Part shown: positions 25,628-34,572 of the stretch, in pieces | Numbering within the stretch: the stretch's first letter is position 1 | Layout of the letters: every line of letters starts with the position of its first letter | Source of the DNA: Jiulongibacter sediminis | GTDB taxonomy: Bacteria > Bacteroidota > Bacteroidia > Cytophagales > Spirosomataceae | Length of the DNA: 64,000 nt | Assembly (NCBI RefSeq): GCF_001306455.1 | Contig: NZ_LGTQ01000012.1 | Location: 186,001-250,000 of the forward strand | Direction of reading: 5' to 3' | Notes under the pieces: generated by a model | Database searches by the model: none | What the model was told of the DNA's origin: nothing | The model's input: the letters and a program-made list of their open reading frames with translations, nothing else | Program-made: the position numbers and the translations under genes

Positions 25628-26509
25628 TTATTTTACGGCAGTCTCTATCTTTTGAAGTAGGTAGGCGTCAATTTTTTCAAACGGAAAATCCAAATACTGC
25701 ACCGGTTTAGGTGCATAAAAGCGGTCAACCTGATCAGGAACAATACCCAAACGAAGGCCTAACAATTTCAAAGCAGCTTTTATTAAGTACATGGTCACCT
25801 TTGGGATAGGAAGCAAAATCGGCTTTTGACCTGTATAAGAAGCAATTTTTCGAATGAGCTCCTGGTAAGTAAAACCGTCTGGCCCATTGACTGTAATAAT
25901 TTCACCAAAGCATCTTTTCTCAAAAGTCCATTCATATATCACACGAGCCGTATCATTCAAACTCACAGGATACATTTGGCTTTTTCCGCCGGGGTAAACC
26001 ACAAATTTCTTTTGAATGGCGTCATCGATCAAAGATTCAATTCCTTCAGACTTTATACCTCCAAAGATTTCACCCGGTTTAAAAACTATCCAATTTTTGA
26101 AGGACTTCTGAACGTACTTCTCAGCTGCTAGTTTTGACTCTCCATACCCTCCTGAACCCTCAACAGCCGCACGACTACTGATAAGGACAAACTGCTTAAC
26201 TCCATATTTCAAGGCCTCATTAACAAGCAGCTTTGTCCCTTCAAAATTGACTTTGTAGTAATCTTCCTCTTTGGTTGTATGAGTAAGAGCCGCACCATGG
26301 ATTACAAAAGAAACACCCGCTAAACTTTGAGAATAACTTGCAGGGTTCTCCAGTTGTCCTTTGACCCACTTTACATTCTTTACCTGAGGAGGCAGGTCTT
26401 TTCTTGTAAGTCCAATGATTTCATACTGATCTTCAGACAGAAAATCAGCTACTTTTTGAAGCAAAGAAGACGAGAGCCCGGTTATAAAAACTTTAAGCTT
26501 CGCTGACAT
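25628..26509 (-). CDS. NAD-dependent epimerase/dehydratase (SDR) family protein
   Basis: 293 residues, extended SDR. The N-terminal NAD-binding stretch is FITGLSSSLLQKV, in which the second and third glycines of the usual TGxxGxxG are replaced. The catalytic motif Y-GES-K is intact (YGESKLAAEKYV), with LISSRAAVEGS as the Ser region. It likely oxidises/reduces or epimerises a nucleotide sugar or related compound. It ends 2 nt from the GT2 gene (minus strand) and leads into the GT-C pair, suggesting one glycan pathway. Confidence 0.82.
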   Translation of the reverse strand: MSAKLKVFITGLSSSLLQKVADFLSEDQYEIIGLTRKDLPPQVKNVKWVKGQLENPASYSQSLAGVSFVIHGAALTHTTKEEDYYKVNFEGTKLLVNEALKYGVKQFVLISSRAAVEGSGGYGESKLAAEKYVQKSFKNWIVFKPGEIFGGIKSEGIESLIDDAIQKKFVVYPGGKSQMYPVSLNDTARVIYEWTFEKRCFGEIITVNGPDGFTYQELIRKIASYTGQKPILLPIPKVTMYLIKAALKLLGLRLGIVPDQVDRFYAPKPVQYLDFPFEKIDAYLLQKIETAVK

Positions 26510-26511
26510 CT

Positions 26512-27222
26512 TTACTTAAATCTATATTTGAAGAGGTTTTTCAAAAACTCGATAATGGCACTTGGCTTAACGAAAGACTGTCGACCGGCCAGCTTCTCAA
26601 ACTCAACCGGCAACTCGGCAATTTTTACTCCCTGTTTACCGATATTGATCATGATCTCCGCATCGATAAACCAATCATCTGATTTCAAATTAAGTTTTGA
26701 GTAGCACTCTCTGGTCAGAATCTTTGGCTTTGAATTGATATCCTTTGCTCTGATGTGAGGAAATAAGATTTTGAAGAGCGTATTGTAAATTTTTGAAATG
26801 ACCGTTCTGTATAAACCATCACCACGGGTGGTTCTGTAGGTTTTCACTAATCCGTAACCACCTTCTTTTATTTTTTCAAAACAACGCGAGATACTGTCAA
26901 TTGGAAACTGGCCATCGCCATCCATAACGCAAATATATTCGCCACGGGAATGCTCAAGCCCCTTTCGCATATCCCAACCCATCATTCCTTCTTTGGGCAA
27001 GCAAATCCCTCTGTAAACGGCGTCTTCTTTTTCAAGTTGAGAAATGTAATCTTTGGTTCTGTCGTCGGAGTTCTCAAAATAATTACCCACCAGAACGATC
27101 TCGAAACTATCAGTCAGGGAAGAAATGAGTTGTTTGGTTTGACGTGCAAAATCCAAAATGGACTCACCGGAACGGTAACAAAGGATTACAATGGATAACT
27201 CAGGGATTGTCTTATCAGTCAT
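26512..27222 (-). CDS. Glycosyltransferase family 2 (polyprenyl-phosphate sugar synthase-like)
   Basis: 236 residues, GT-A fold. ELSIVILCYRSGESI opens the domain, and VMDGDGQFP (about 102-110) is the DxD metal/donor site; FIDAEIMINIGKQGVKIAELPVEF matches the acceptor-side of dolichol-phosphate-mannose-type synthases. There is no C-terminal membrane helix, so it is cytosolic or peripheral. It would make a polyprenyl-phosphate sugar, a fitting donor for the two GT-C-like proteins downstream. It is the first gene of the cluster; a 311-bp gap precedes it. Confidence 0.86.
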   Translation of the reverse strand: MTDKTIPELSIVILCYRSGESILDFARQTKQLISSLTDSFEIVLVGNYFENSDDRTKDYISQLEKEDAVYRGICLPKEGMMGWDMRKGLEHSRGEYICVMDGDGQFPIDSISRCFEKIKEGGYGLVKTYRTTRGDGLYRTVISKIYNTLFKILFPHIRAKDINSKPKILTRECYSKLNLKSDDWFIDAEIMINIGKQGVKIAELPVEFEKLAGRQSFVKPSAIIEFLKNLFKYRFK

Positions 27223-27533
27223 TCGAAAATAATAATGCGGTGATATCAGATGTTCACCTTTGAGGCCAAAATTACATGATTAATCAGACATATAGCCATT
27301 CTTTAAATCACAATTTGACAGGGATTTCTGATTCCCAACGGATTAATGGTCTAAACATTTGATTAAAAGCCCTGTTAATGACTAGAATAATTCGTTACCG
27401 CTTCTTTTGCCTGAGTAGAAAAACCTCTTCCTAAAAAAAGAACTTTTCCTTGCCACAGGCACTTATTATCCTGACCTTTGTTCTTTAAAATCTCAATAGA
27501 ACTTTTACGTTCTTCTTACAGGTTTTTACTAAT
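27223..27533. other. Intergenic region between the GT2 gene and purF
   Basis: The region lies between divergent genes, so it holds promoters for both. A candidate plus-strand promoter (27449-27480) is listed separately. I see no convincing coding frame longer than 28 codons and no RNA structure. Confidence 0.6.
27449..27480 (+). promoter_or_regulatory. Candidate purF promoter
   Basis: CTTG (27449-27452) and GACCTTTG (27473-27480) are 20 nt apart, each one mismatch from the Bacteroidota TTTG/TAnnTTTG pair. The leader would be about 45 nt. A short GAAC...GTTC repeat lies in the leader (27501-27514). Confidence 0.35.
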
Positions 27534-29426
27534 ATGAGTGACGCTATAAAACATGAATGTGGCATTGCCCTCATTCGTCTCAGAAAGCCGTTAGATTATT
27601 ATATCGAAAAGTACGGCACTCCCCTCTACCCCATCAACAAGATGTATATCTTAATGGAAAAGCAGTCAAACCGCGGACAAGACGGTGCCGGGCTTGCTAA
27701 CGTTAAGATTGATGTTCCTGCCGGAAACAGGTATATATCGAGGTACAGGTCAGTGGAAAACAGACCTATTGTTGACATTTTCAGCAGGGTGAACGAAAAA
27801 TACAGGTCGGTTCTGAAAAGTGATCCCGACAAGTTCACGGATGCGGATTGGCTTCAAAAAAACCTTGCATTTACGGGTGAAGTATGGCTTGGCCACCTAC
27901 GATACGGTACGCACGGCAAAAATGAAATTGAAAACTGCCACCCGATGCTTCGCCAAAGCAATTGGCGTAGCCGAAATCTGGTATGTGCAGGTAATTTCAA
28001 CATGACCAATGCCGATGAACTCTTTCGCAAATTGGTTACACTTGGACAGCACCCGAAAGATCAGGGTGACACGGTAACTGTCATGGAGAAAATAGGGCAC
28101 TTTTTGGACGAAGAAAACCAACGAGTGTTTGAGCGTTTCAAAGGCATATACGACAATCCGGCCCTATCAGATATCATTGAAGACAACATGGATCTTCAAC
28201 GTGTTCTTCACAGAGCCTGCCGCGATTTTGATGGCGGTTATGCTCTAGCGGGTATTACAGGTTACGGTTCTTCCTTCGTGGTGAGAGACCCGGCCGGAAT
28301 CAGACCTGCCTATTACTGGGCTGACGACGAAGTGGTGGTAGTTGCCTCAGAAAGACCTCCGCTAAAGGCCGCCTTCGGAGCCAAATTTGAAGACATCAAG
28401 GAGCTTCAGCCGGGCAACGCTGTATTGATTGACAAATACGGAGAATACGGCGAGTTTAATATTATTGAACCAACCGAGCGAAAAGCCTGTAGTTTTGAAC
28501 GTATCTACTTCTCAAGAGGTGCTGACGACGAGATTTATCAGGAGAGAAAACAGCTCGGCAAATTACTCGTCCCTCAGATTCTGGAAGAGATAGATCACGA
28601 TTTAGAAAATACCATCTTCTCCTATATCCCAAATACGGCTGAAGCCTCTTTCTTCGGTCTTATGGAAGGGATGGAAGAGCATTTGACCAAGTGGCGTAAA
28701 GAACAACTGAAGGGCAACGATATTTCAGATGAGCGAATTGAGAAAATCCTCAACTTCAAGCCTCGTTTTGAGAAATTAGTCTCTAAAGATGTTAAACTGA
28801 GAACTTTCATCACCAATGATAATGACAGAGGTGAGATGGTATCCCATGTTTATGAAATGACTCAGGGCGTGGTTAGAAAAGGAAAGGATACGATTGTGGT
28901 GATTGACGACTCTATTGTCCGGGGTACAACCTTGGAAAAGTCTATTCTTAAGTTGCTGGATAAATTAGAACCGAAAAAGATTGTTGTAGTTTCTTCTGCT
29001 CCGCAGATTCGTTATCCTGATTGTTATGGCATTGATATGTCAAAGGTGAAGGAGTTTGTGGCCTACAGAGCCATGCTGGCTCTTCTGAAAGAGAAAGGCC
29101 TTGAGTACATGAAAGAGGAAGTGTATAACGAAACAATGCGAAGCTTCTCGAATAAGAAAGCTCATAAAAAGAATTTTGTTCAAACGCTATACAATACGTT
29201 TGACTACCATGAGGTTTCGGCAAAGATTGCAGAAATTTTAAAACCGGAAGATTTGAAAGCAGAGTTGGCTGTGATTTATCAGACCGTAGAAAACCTCCAC
29301 AAGGCATGTCCGAAAAACCTTGGTGACTGGTATTTCACTGGAAATTACCCAACCAAAGGTGGTAATAAGGTTGTAAATAAAGCCTTTATCAATTTTATGG
29401 AAGGTAAAGAGGTCAGAGCTTATTAG
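27534..29426 (+). CDS. purF: Amidophosphoribosyltransferase, long form
   Basis: 630 residues; catalyses the first step of purine synthesis, glutamine plus PRPP to phosphoribosylamine. Cys9 (in HECGIAL) would be the N-terminal nucleophile after removal of eight residues. SNRGQDGAGL and WLGHLRYGTHG are glutaminase landmarks, and VVIDDSIVRGTT (about 453-464) is the PRPP loop. It is about 125 residues longer than E. coli PurF, with inserted segments in the middle (about 370-430) and a long tail. A second, short purF may exist elsewhere; this is the form common in Bacteroidota. Confidence 0.9.
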   Translation: MSDAIKHECGIALIRLRKPLDYYIEKYGTPLYPINKMYILMEKQSNRGQDGAGLANVKIDVPAGNRYISRYRSVENRPIVDIFSRVNEKYRSVLKSDPDKFTDADWLQKNLAFTGEVWLGHLRYGTHGKNEIENCHPMLRQSNWRSRNLVCAGNFNMTNADELFRKLVTLGQHPKDQGDTVTVMEKIGHFLDEENQRVFERFKGIYDNPALSDIIEDNMDLQRVLHRACRDFDGGYALAGITGYGSSFVVRDPAGIRPAYYWADDEVVVVASERPPLKAAFGAKFEDIKELQPGNAVLIDKYGEYGEFNIIEPTERKACSFERIYFSRGADDEIYQERKQLGKLLVPQILEEIDHDLENTIFSYIPNTAEASFFGLMEGMEEHLTKWRKEQLKGNDISDERIEKILNFKPRFEKLVSKDVKLRTFITNDNDRGEMVSHVYEMTQGVVRKGKDTIVVIDDSIVRGTTLEKSILKLLDKLEPKKIVVVSSAPQIRYPDCYGIDMSKVKEFVAYRAMLALLKEKGLEYMKEEVYNETMRSFSNKKAHKKNFVQTLYNTFDYHEVSAKIAEILKPEDLKAELAVIYQTVENLHKACPKNLGDWYFTGNYPTKGGNKVVNKAFINFMEGKEVRAY

Positions 29427-29428
29427 GC

Positions 29429-29560
29429 TTAGCTTTTTCTGATATGAGTTGAGTAAACGTTTGCCGTTATCTCTTTCATACCAATCAGCTTAAGACAATC
29501 ATGAATGGTAAGCTCATCAGAAACGTCTTTTACTTTCCCCTTGTTTGAATTCTTGTTCAT
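29429..29560 (-). CDS. Candidate small gene, 43 residues
   Basis: An ATG frame of 43 codons lies on the minus strand just behind purF, in the 259-bp gap. It is mostly polar and charged (NKGKVKDVSDE, LTIHDCLKLIG) with plausible codon use. There is no visible ribosome site, no recognised family and no conservation data. It could be a shadow; reported because the frame fills half of the gap. Confidence 0.3.
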   Translation of the reverse strand: MNKNSNKGKVKDVSDELTIHDCLKLIGMKEITANVYSTHIRKS

Positions 29561-29685
29561 AATTGAAACTATTTTGGTGTTCGTTGATTCATTGAAATAA
29601 AAGTAGGAATTGCCTTGTGGACCAGAAAATGCGTCTGACTCAATTTATTTTACGGTAGATTTACCTTCTGAAACTCTAAGCAAAA

Positions 29686-30411
29686 ATGAGAAAAGTCCAA
29701 ATTTTACTTCTTTTAATTATTCCAATCTTCAAAAGCCATGCCCAAAATATGGATGAGCAATCTCAAAACCTCATCAAAAGAGCTGAGATGGCTATGGGTG
29801 GACAGGAAGCTTTTGATAATATTCAACATATCAGCTGGAACTTCTTCGGGGTAAGGAACTTAACATGGGATAAATACTCCGGCGATGTCAGAATTGACCT
29901 GAATAATGAAAACACCGTTTATTTTGTAAATACCCAGACCAAAGAGGGTCGGGTCTTTAAAAACGGTGAAGAATACACCCAACCAGACTCGCTTCAAAAG
30001 TACCTGAAGACCGCCTATGAAATCTGGATCAACGACTCTTACTGGCTTGTTATGCCTTTTAAAATGGATGACCCGGGGGTAAGCAGCAAATATTTGAAAG
30101 AAAAGGCCACCCAAAATGGAGAAGCCGCTGATGTTATTGAATTAACCTTTAATGAAACCGGTGTAACGCCTGACAATAAGTATCATATCTATTTTGATAA
30201 AAACACGGGCCTCGTTACACAATGGGATTTTTTCAGAAACTATTCTGATGAAAAACCGATGTTCTCTTTGCCGTGGCAAAACTATGTTCGTTACGGTTCG
30301 GTTTTACTTAGTGGCGACCGTGGTGAGCGAAAACTATCTAATATTAAAGTATTCAAAAAACTTCCGAAAACGGTTTACACCGAATTCAAAAGACCTTTTT
30401 ACCTGAAATAA
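29686..30411 (+). CDS. Exported protein of unknown function
   Basis: 241 residues with a cleavable signal peptide (MRKVQILLLLIIPIFKSHAQ, ending with the HAQ cleavage site). The mature protein has an early helix (LIKRAEMAMGGQEAFDNI) and then many short beta-strand-like stretches, with YWLVMPFKM and YHIYFDKNTGLVTQWDFF; this layout resembles LolA/outer-membrane lipoprotein-sorting folds, but I cannot assign the family with confidence. Its stop is directly followed by hemH, so the two are cotranscribed. Confidence 0.75.
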   Translation: MRKVQILLLLIIPIFKSHAQNMDEQSQNLIKRAEMAMGGQEAFDNIQHISWNFFGVRNLTWDKYSGDVRIDLNNENTVYFVNTQTKEGRVFKNGEEYTQPDSLQKYLKTAYEIWINDSYWLVMPFKMDDPGVSSKYLKEKATQNGEAADVIELTFNETGVTPDNKYHIYFDKNTGLVTQWDFFRNYSDEKPMFSLPWQNYVRYGSVLLSGDRGERKLSNIKVFKKLPKTVYTEFKRPFYLK

Positions 30412-31452
30412 ATGAAGCATTTTAAGACCGGGGTTTTACTGGTAAATCTTGGTACACCTGACAGCCCGGAGACTCCTGACGTTCGAAAATACCTTCGTGA
30501 ATTCCTGATGGATGGCCGGGTAATTGATTATCCATTTATTCCAAGATGGATGCTGGTTAACCTAATTATAGCCCCTTTCAGATCACCAAAATCTGCGAAA
30601 GTATATAAAGAGCTATGGACAGAACAGGGCTCTCCACTTAAGATATATGGCGAAAAGAATGAAAGGCAGCTCCAGGAAGCACTTGGTAATGAGTATGTGG
30701 TAAAACTTGCCATGCGGTACCAGAGCCCTTCCATTGAGTCAAAACTGGATGAACTGAAAAAAGCAGGTGTTTCCAGAATAACCGTAATCCCTTTCTTCCC
30801 GCAATACGCTTCAGCTACCACAGGTTCTGTATATGAAGAAGTAAATAGAGTAATTAATACCTGGCAGACAATCCCTGAAATCAGGATGGTTAATAATTTT
30901 TATGCACATCCTTTATTTATCAAAGGCTTTGTGGAGAATGGTCGCAAATACCTTGAGAAAGAGAAATTTGATCATGTTATCTTCTCCTATCATGGCGTAC
31001 CCGCCAGGCAAATAAAAAAAGGAGATCATACCGGAAATTACTGTAAACTGGGAAGCTGCTGCAATCAAATCAGTAAAGTAAACCAATTCTGTTACAGAGC
31101 CCAGTGTTTTGAAACCACCAGATTACTGGTAAAAGAATTGGGATTGCAAGAAGGCACATATACTACCTGTTTTCAGTCAAGATTAGGCCGGGAGGAATGG
31201 ATTCAGCCCTATACAGAGCAAACCATAAAAGACCTTGCCGGTAAAGGAATCAAAAAAGTTTTGGCCTTCTCGCCAGCTTTTGTAGCTGACTGTCTTGAAA
31301 CCACTATTGAAGTAGGCGACGAGTATAAGGAATTATTTGAAGAGAATGGTGGCCAGCACTGGCAATTGGTGGAAAGCCTGAATGATTCAGAGAACTGGAT
31401 TAACCTTTTGAAAGACTTAGTAGAAAACGGTCAGCTTATCGCGAGTAAATAA
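30412..31452 (+). CDS. hemH: Ferrochelatase
   Basis: 346 residues; inserts Fe2+ into protoporphyrin IX, the last step of haem synthesis. LLVNLGTPDSPE opens the fold; the catalytic His194 is in FSYHGVPARQ and the catalytic Glu296 in DCLETTIE. Between them is a cysteine-rich segment (CKLGSCC, then FCYRAQC) seen in Bacteroidota ferrochelatases and absent from E. coli HemH. It begins at the base after the exported-protein stop and ends 17 nt inside the convergent lipoprotein gene. Confidence 0.96.
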   Translation: MKHFKTGVLLVNLGTPDSPETPDVRKYLREFLMDGRVIDYPFIPRWMLVNLIIAPFRSPKSAKVYKELWTEQGSPLKIYGEKNERQLQEALGNEYVVKLAMRYQSPSIESKLDELKKAGVSRITVIPFFPQYASATTGSVYEEVNRVINTWQTIPEIRMVNNFYAHPLFIKGFVENGRKYLEKEKFDHVIFSYHGVPARQIKKGDHTGNYCKLGSCCNQISKVNQFCYRAQCFETTRLLVKELGLQEGTYTTCFQSRLGREEWIQPYTEQTIKDLAGKGIKKVLAFSPAFVADCLETTIEVGDEYKELFEENGGQHWQLVESLNDSENWINLLKDLVENGQLIASK

Positions 31453-31966
31453 TCTGAAGGCCGGAATCCAGCTTTTTGTCAATTAACTTCAGACTCACAC
31501 TCTCTTCGTCATTGAGGTTCCATATTTCAACAGAGTCTTTGACAGACTGGCCATATTTCATGGTAAAATAATTCCGGATTCCATTGGCTACATCAGAACT
31601 CAAGCTGTCGGAATTGAGATAAATATCAACCAGTATTTCATTCAGTTCCCCATTTTCGCCGGAATAGTAGATGTCTACGACCTCATCGTTTTGAGTTTCA
31701 AAGGTATAACCTAGTTCATCCTCACTTTGCTGAAATTGCTCCAGCGTTTCAATTTGCTCAATTTCCAGAAGACTTTGCCCCAAATCAAATCCTCTGAAAG
31801 TCGCTTCTCCACCCAGAATTTCATTAATCAGGCTATTGGAATAAGCAGATACCTCCTGAACTTCATTTGAGACATCATCTCCGGCTGTTTCACCAGAAGT
31901 GGAATTACAAGAGAAGGCCACAGAAACAAGCACAACAAAAAGAATAGGACGTTTAATCTGGAACAT
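31436..31966 (-). CDS. Lipoprotein of unknown function
   Basis: 176 residues with lipoprotein signal IKRPILFVVLVSVAFSC (lipobox Cys20) and a Thr/Ser/Glu-rich linker. The mature part is acidic, with repeated beta-like stretches (VVDIYYSGENGELNEILVDIYL). No family recognised. It starts 9 nt after the Omp85-family gene, on the same strand, so the two may work together at the outer membrane. Its 3' end overlaps hemH tail-to-tail. Confidence 0.7.
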   Translation of the reverse strand: MFQIKRPILFVVLVSVAFSCNSTSGETAGDDVSNEVQEVSAYSNSLINEILGGEATFRGFDLGQSLLEIEQIETLEQFQQSEDELGYTFETQNDEVVDIYYSGENGELNEILVDIYLNSDSLSSDVANGIRNYFTMKYGQSVKDSVEIWNLNDEESVSLKLIDKKLDSGLQIIYSR

Positions 31967-31975
31967 TGGATTAGC

Positions 31976-33382
31976 TTATAAATATCTCTGAATCCCGAAA
32001 TATACACGATTAAATCCGGTCTGATTCACAGAATAGTTAAGATTAAAAACGGTGTCATAAAAAGTACTCAAATCAAAGCCAACACCGTAGCCATAAAGCA
32101 GCTTGTTTGACAACGAGCTATTACTGAATTGAGGATTGAAATTCCGGATATAGCCGGTATCAAAAAACACCCTTCCATAAATACCAACAGGCACTGAGTT
32201 GAATTGTTTGAGCTTCAAAAACTTACTAATATTGAAGGTCTTATTGAGTATTTGATATTTGAGATCAGTTTGTACAAGTCCAAAATGTTGCCCGTCGATT
32301 ACATTGAGCTCATACCCTCTTACCAGGGAATTACGATAACCTAGCCCCAAAACAAAAGGATAAAGTTGTTTTTTAGGAAATGAAAGCTGTCCCCTGGCTT
32401 TTACTCCGGCATAAAATCTTCCCGCAAGCGGATAGAATCCGAAGTACTCGGCATTAAGACGTAAGTAATTGACTTCTTTAGAGGAGGCCATTCCGAAATA
32501 AGTCAAACCAGCATTAAAAAGATGCCCGTCGAGCGGGTAGATATAATTATCCCGCTTATCAAAACGGTAATCATATTTAAATGTACCATAGGATAATCTT
32601 TGGCCAGCATCGCCGAAATAGTTAGGGTTAATGGCTGTTACACTATCACTGACACTGGTTTGAGTATAACCCAAATAGATGGTATGGAAATGATAAAGGG
32701 CATTTCTTAAATTATATTCCACAAAAGCACCCTTTCTCTGGCGACTTCTGGCCTCGGTATCTATAAAATCAAGTTTATCTTCCCATGTTCTTACCGGAAA
32801 GCTTTTCTGAGTAGAATAGAAAACTCCACCACTGAGGCCCATCCGCTGTCTTTTGTCAATGTAAGGTCGACTGTATGAAAGCTCAAAATAGGGTATAAAT
32901 CCACCGTAGGTTTTGAGTTTTAAAACATCACCGTTGCCTGAGAGGTTTGAATGATTGAGCTGAAGACCATAAATTACACGTTTGAGATCATGATCCTGGT
33001 TATACCACCACTCATTAAAACTTCGATCTGCCAGATAGAGAATAGGTAAAGGCAACAAATAAAGTCGCTCTTTCATCTTAATGGTGACAAACGCACTGTC
33101 TGCCCTGGTTTCCAGATCAGCATCTACAGAAATGAAAAGGTTCGTATTAAAAATGTTACGCCTTGAACGCTCAAGCTCACTGACCAGCTCTGCCTGCGGC
33201 CTACTCTCACCCTCGGCAAAACTTAGTTCCCGGTAAATTATTGCAGATTTTGTTCTTTCATTACCTTCCAAAGAGATAGAAGCCACAAAAAGCTCTCTTT
33301 CAAACTCTGCCTGCTGAGAAACAGCTTTACTGCTATACAGAAAGCTTAATAGAAATAAAATGAAAATTCCGGGGCTTCTCAT
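31976..33382 (-). CDS. Omp85-family outer-membrane protein with a single POTRA-like domain
   Basis: 468 residues from the ATG at 33382; a TTG 27 nt upstream would place residues before the signal peptide. The signal peptide (MRSPGIFILFLLSFLYSS) is followed by one POTRA-like domain (about 35-105: FVASISLEGNERTKSAIIYRE...IFNTNLF) and a C-terminal barrel with the Omp85 features VRGYELN and FYDTVFNLNYSVNQTGFNRVYFGIQRY. Standard BamA has five POTRAs and about 800 residues, so this is a short paralogue. It may insert or export a surface component. It lies between a LacI-type regulator and a lipoprotein gene on the same strand. Confidence 0.8.
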   Translation of the reverse strand: MRSPGIFILFLLSFLYSSKAVSQQAEFERELFVASISLEGNERTKSAIIYRELSFAEGESRPQAELVSELERSRRNIFNTNLFISVDADLETRADSAFVTIKMKERLYLLPLPILYLADRSFNEWWYNQDHDLKRVIYGLQLNHSNLSGNGDVLKLKTYGGFIPYFELSYSRPYIDKRQRMGLSGGVFYSTQKSFPVRTWEDKLDFIDTEARSRQRKGAFVEYNLRNALYHFHTIYLGYTQTSVSDSVTAINPNYFGDAGQRLSYGTFKYDYRFDKRDNYIYPLDGHLFNAGLTYFGMASSKEVNYLRLNAEYFGFYPLAGRFYAGVKARGQLSFPKKQLYPFVLGLGYRNSLVRGYELNVIDGQHFGLVQTDLKYQILNKTFNISKFLKLKQFNSVPVGIYGRVFFDTGYIRNFNPQFSNSSLSNKLLYGYGVGFDLSTFYDTVFNLNYSVNQTGFNRVYFGIQRYL

Positions 33383-33426
33383 AGAGGAGTTTCCTGAAAA
33401 AGTCTGCAAGATAATTGTTTGCAGTT

Positions 33427-34449
33427 TTAACCTTTAGCTGCCTCTTTCAAATTTTTGACCGAGTCCAGCTCCACTAATTCACATTCGATACGAACATCCT
33501 GAACAGAAGGTTCATTTGATTTCATTTGTTCGAACAAAATAGTGGCAGCCCTACGGCCAATTTCGGTAGGAGAATGATAAAAATGTGTGATTTTTGGGTG
33601 TATTAAAAATGGCAAAGTACCATCAGAAATGCTTAAAACTGAAATGTCTTCAGGTATACGGTAACCATTTTTATTCAGAAAATAGTAGACTTTCATGGCC
33701 ACTTCATCAGACATGAGGTAGAGAGCAGTAGTTTCAGGGTTTTCCTTCAGTATTTTACTCAAAACATTTTCCACATCATCATCTGCTTCAATGATCAAAG
33801 CCTTCCCTTTCACCTTTTGATCAAAATCTTTCAAGCCATCCAGAAAGCCTTTATGGCGGGTTTTTGTAATTGTGAGATCCATACTACCAAAAACACCAAT
33901 AATATGCTGATGACCCATATCTGAGAGATATTTGACTGCCCTTTCACTTATTTTTTCACCTTCTATACTTACATGGCTGATTCGCTCATTAGGCCATACT
34001 CTATCTAGCAGAACAATAGGTGCACCTCCTGTAGATAGCTCCATAAGATCTTTTTTATGATCAAACCCCGTGCCTATGGATAGTAATATGCCGTCAACTG
34101 ATATTTGATTACAGTATTCAATAATATCAAGCTCTTTTTCATAGGAGTCATCTGATTGAAAAATTAGCAGCGAATAGTTTTGCTCATTTACCACATCAGA
34201 AATAGCCTTCATCAAGGCCGGGATAAAGAACATATTATATTCCGGCAAGATAAGGGCTACTAAACCAGAACTTTTGGTTCTAAGATAACGGGCTCTTAGA
34301 TTAGGAGTATAATTATAAAGAACGCTGGCCTCCTTCACCTTCTTTTTGGTGCCCTCACTGATATCAGGGTGATCTGACAGAGCTCTGGAGACTGTGGAAA
34401 CTGACATATTCAGGACTTCTGCCAGTTCTTTGAGGGTTATTTTTTTCAT
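33427..34449 (-). CDS. LacI family transcriptional regulator
   Basis: 340 residues: N-terminal HTH (TLKELAEVLNMSVSTVSRALSDHPDIS, residues 4-30) followed by a periplasmic-binding-like ligand domain (LVALILPEYNMFFIPAL, ISVDGILLSIG, MDLTITKTRHKGFLDGL). Such proteins bind an operator until a sugar or sugar phosphate binds. It is divergent from a kinase and an SLC45-like sugar transporter, which are probable targets. A palindrome covers the presumed -33 element of its own promoter, suggesting autoregulation. Confidence 0.93.
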   Translation of the reverse strand: MKKITLKELAEVLNMSVSTVSRALSDHPDISEGTKKKVKEASVLYNYTPNLRARYLRTKSSGLVALILPEYNMFFIPALMKAISDVVNEQNYSLLIFQSDDSYEKELDIIEYCNQISVDGILLSIGTGFDHKKDLMELSTGGAPIVLLDRVWPNERISHVSIEGEKISERAVKYLSDMGHQHIIGVFGSMDLTITKTRHKGFLDGLKDFDQKVKGKALIIEADDDVENVLSKILKENPETTALYLMSDEVAMKVYYFLNKNGYRIPEDISVLSISDGTLPFLIHPKITHFYHSPTEIGRRAATILFEQMKSNEPSVQDVRIECELVELDSVKNLKEAAKG

Positions 34450-34522
34450 AAGTTTGGTCTACAGAATTCGGTCTTAAGGTACTCTTTCCTTTCTTTTCAG
34501 AGTCTATTTCACCCTTAATAAT

Positions 34523-34555
34523 AAAACTTACCCACCGAAAACGATTGCACAATCG
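34523..34555 (-). promoter_or_regulatory. Candidate LacI-gene promoter with overlapping operator
   Basis: On the minus strand, ATTG (complement of 34550-34553) and TAAGTTTT (complement of 34523-34530) are 19 nt apart, one mismatch each from TTTG and TAnnTTTG. The palindrome CGATTG-CA-CAATCG (34542-34555) covers the -33 element. Similar arms with central dinucleotides are common LacI operators. Confidence 0.45.
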
Positions 34556-34572
34556 ATTTCAAGTTGATAAAA

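Noticed and set aside
27266-27352. 28-codon ATG frame between the GT2 gene and purF
   Set aside because: Polar, no ribosome site, and in a promoter-bearing gap.
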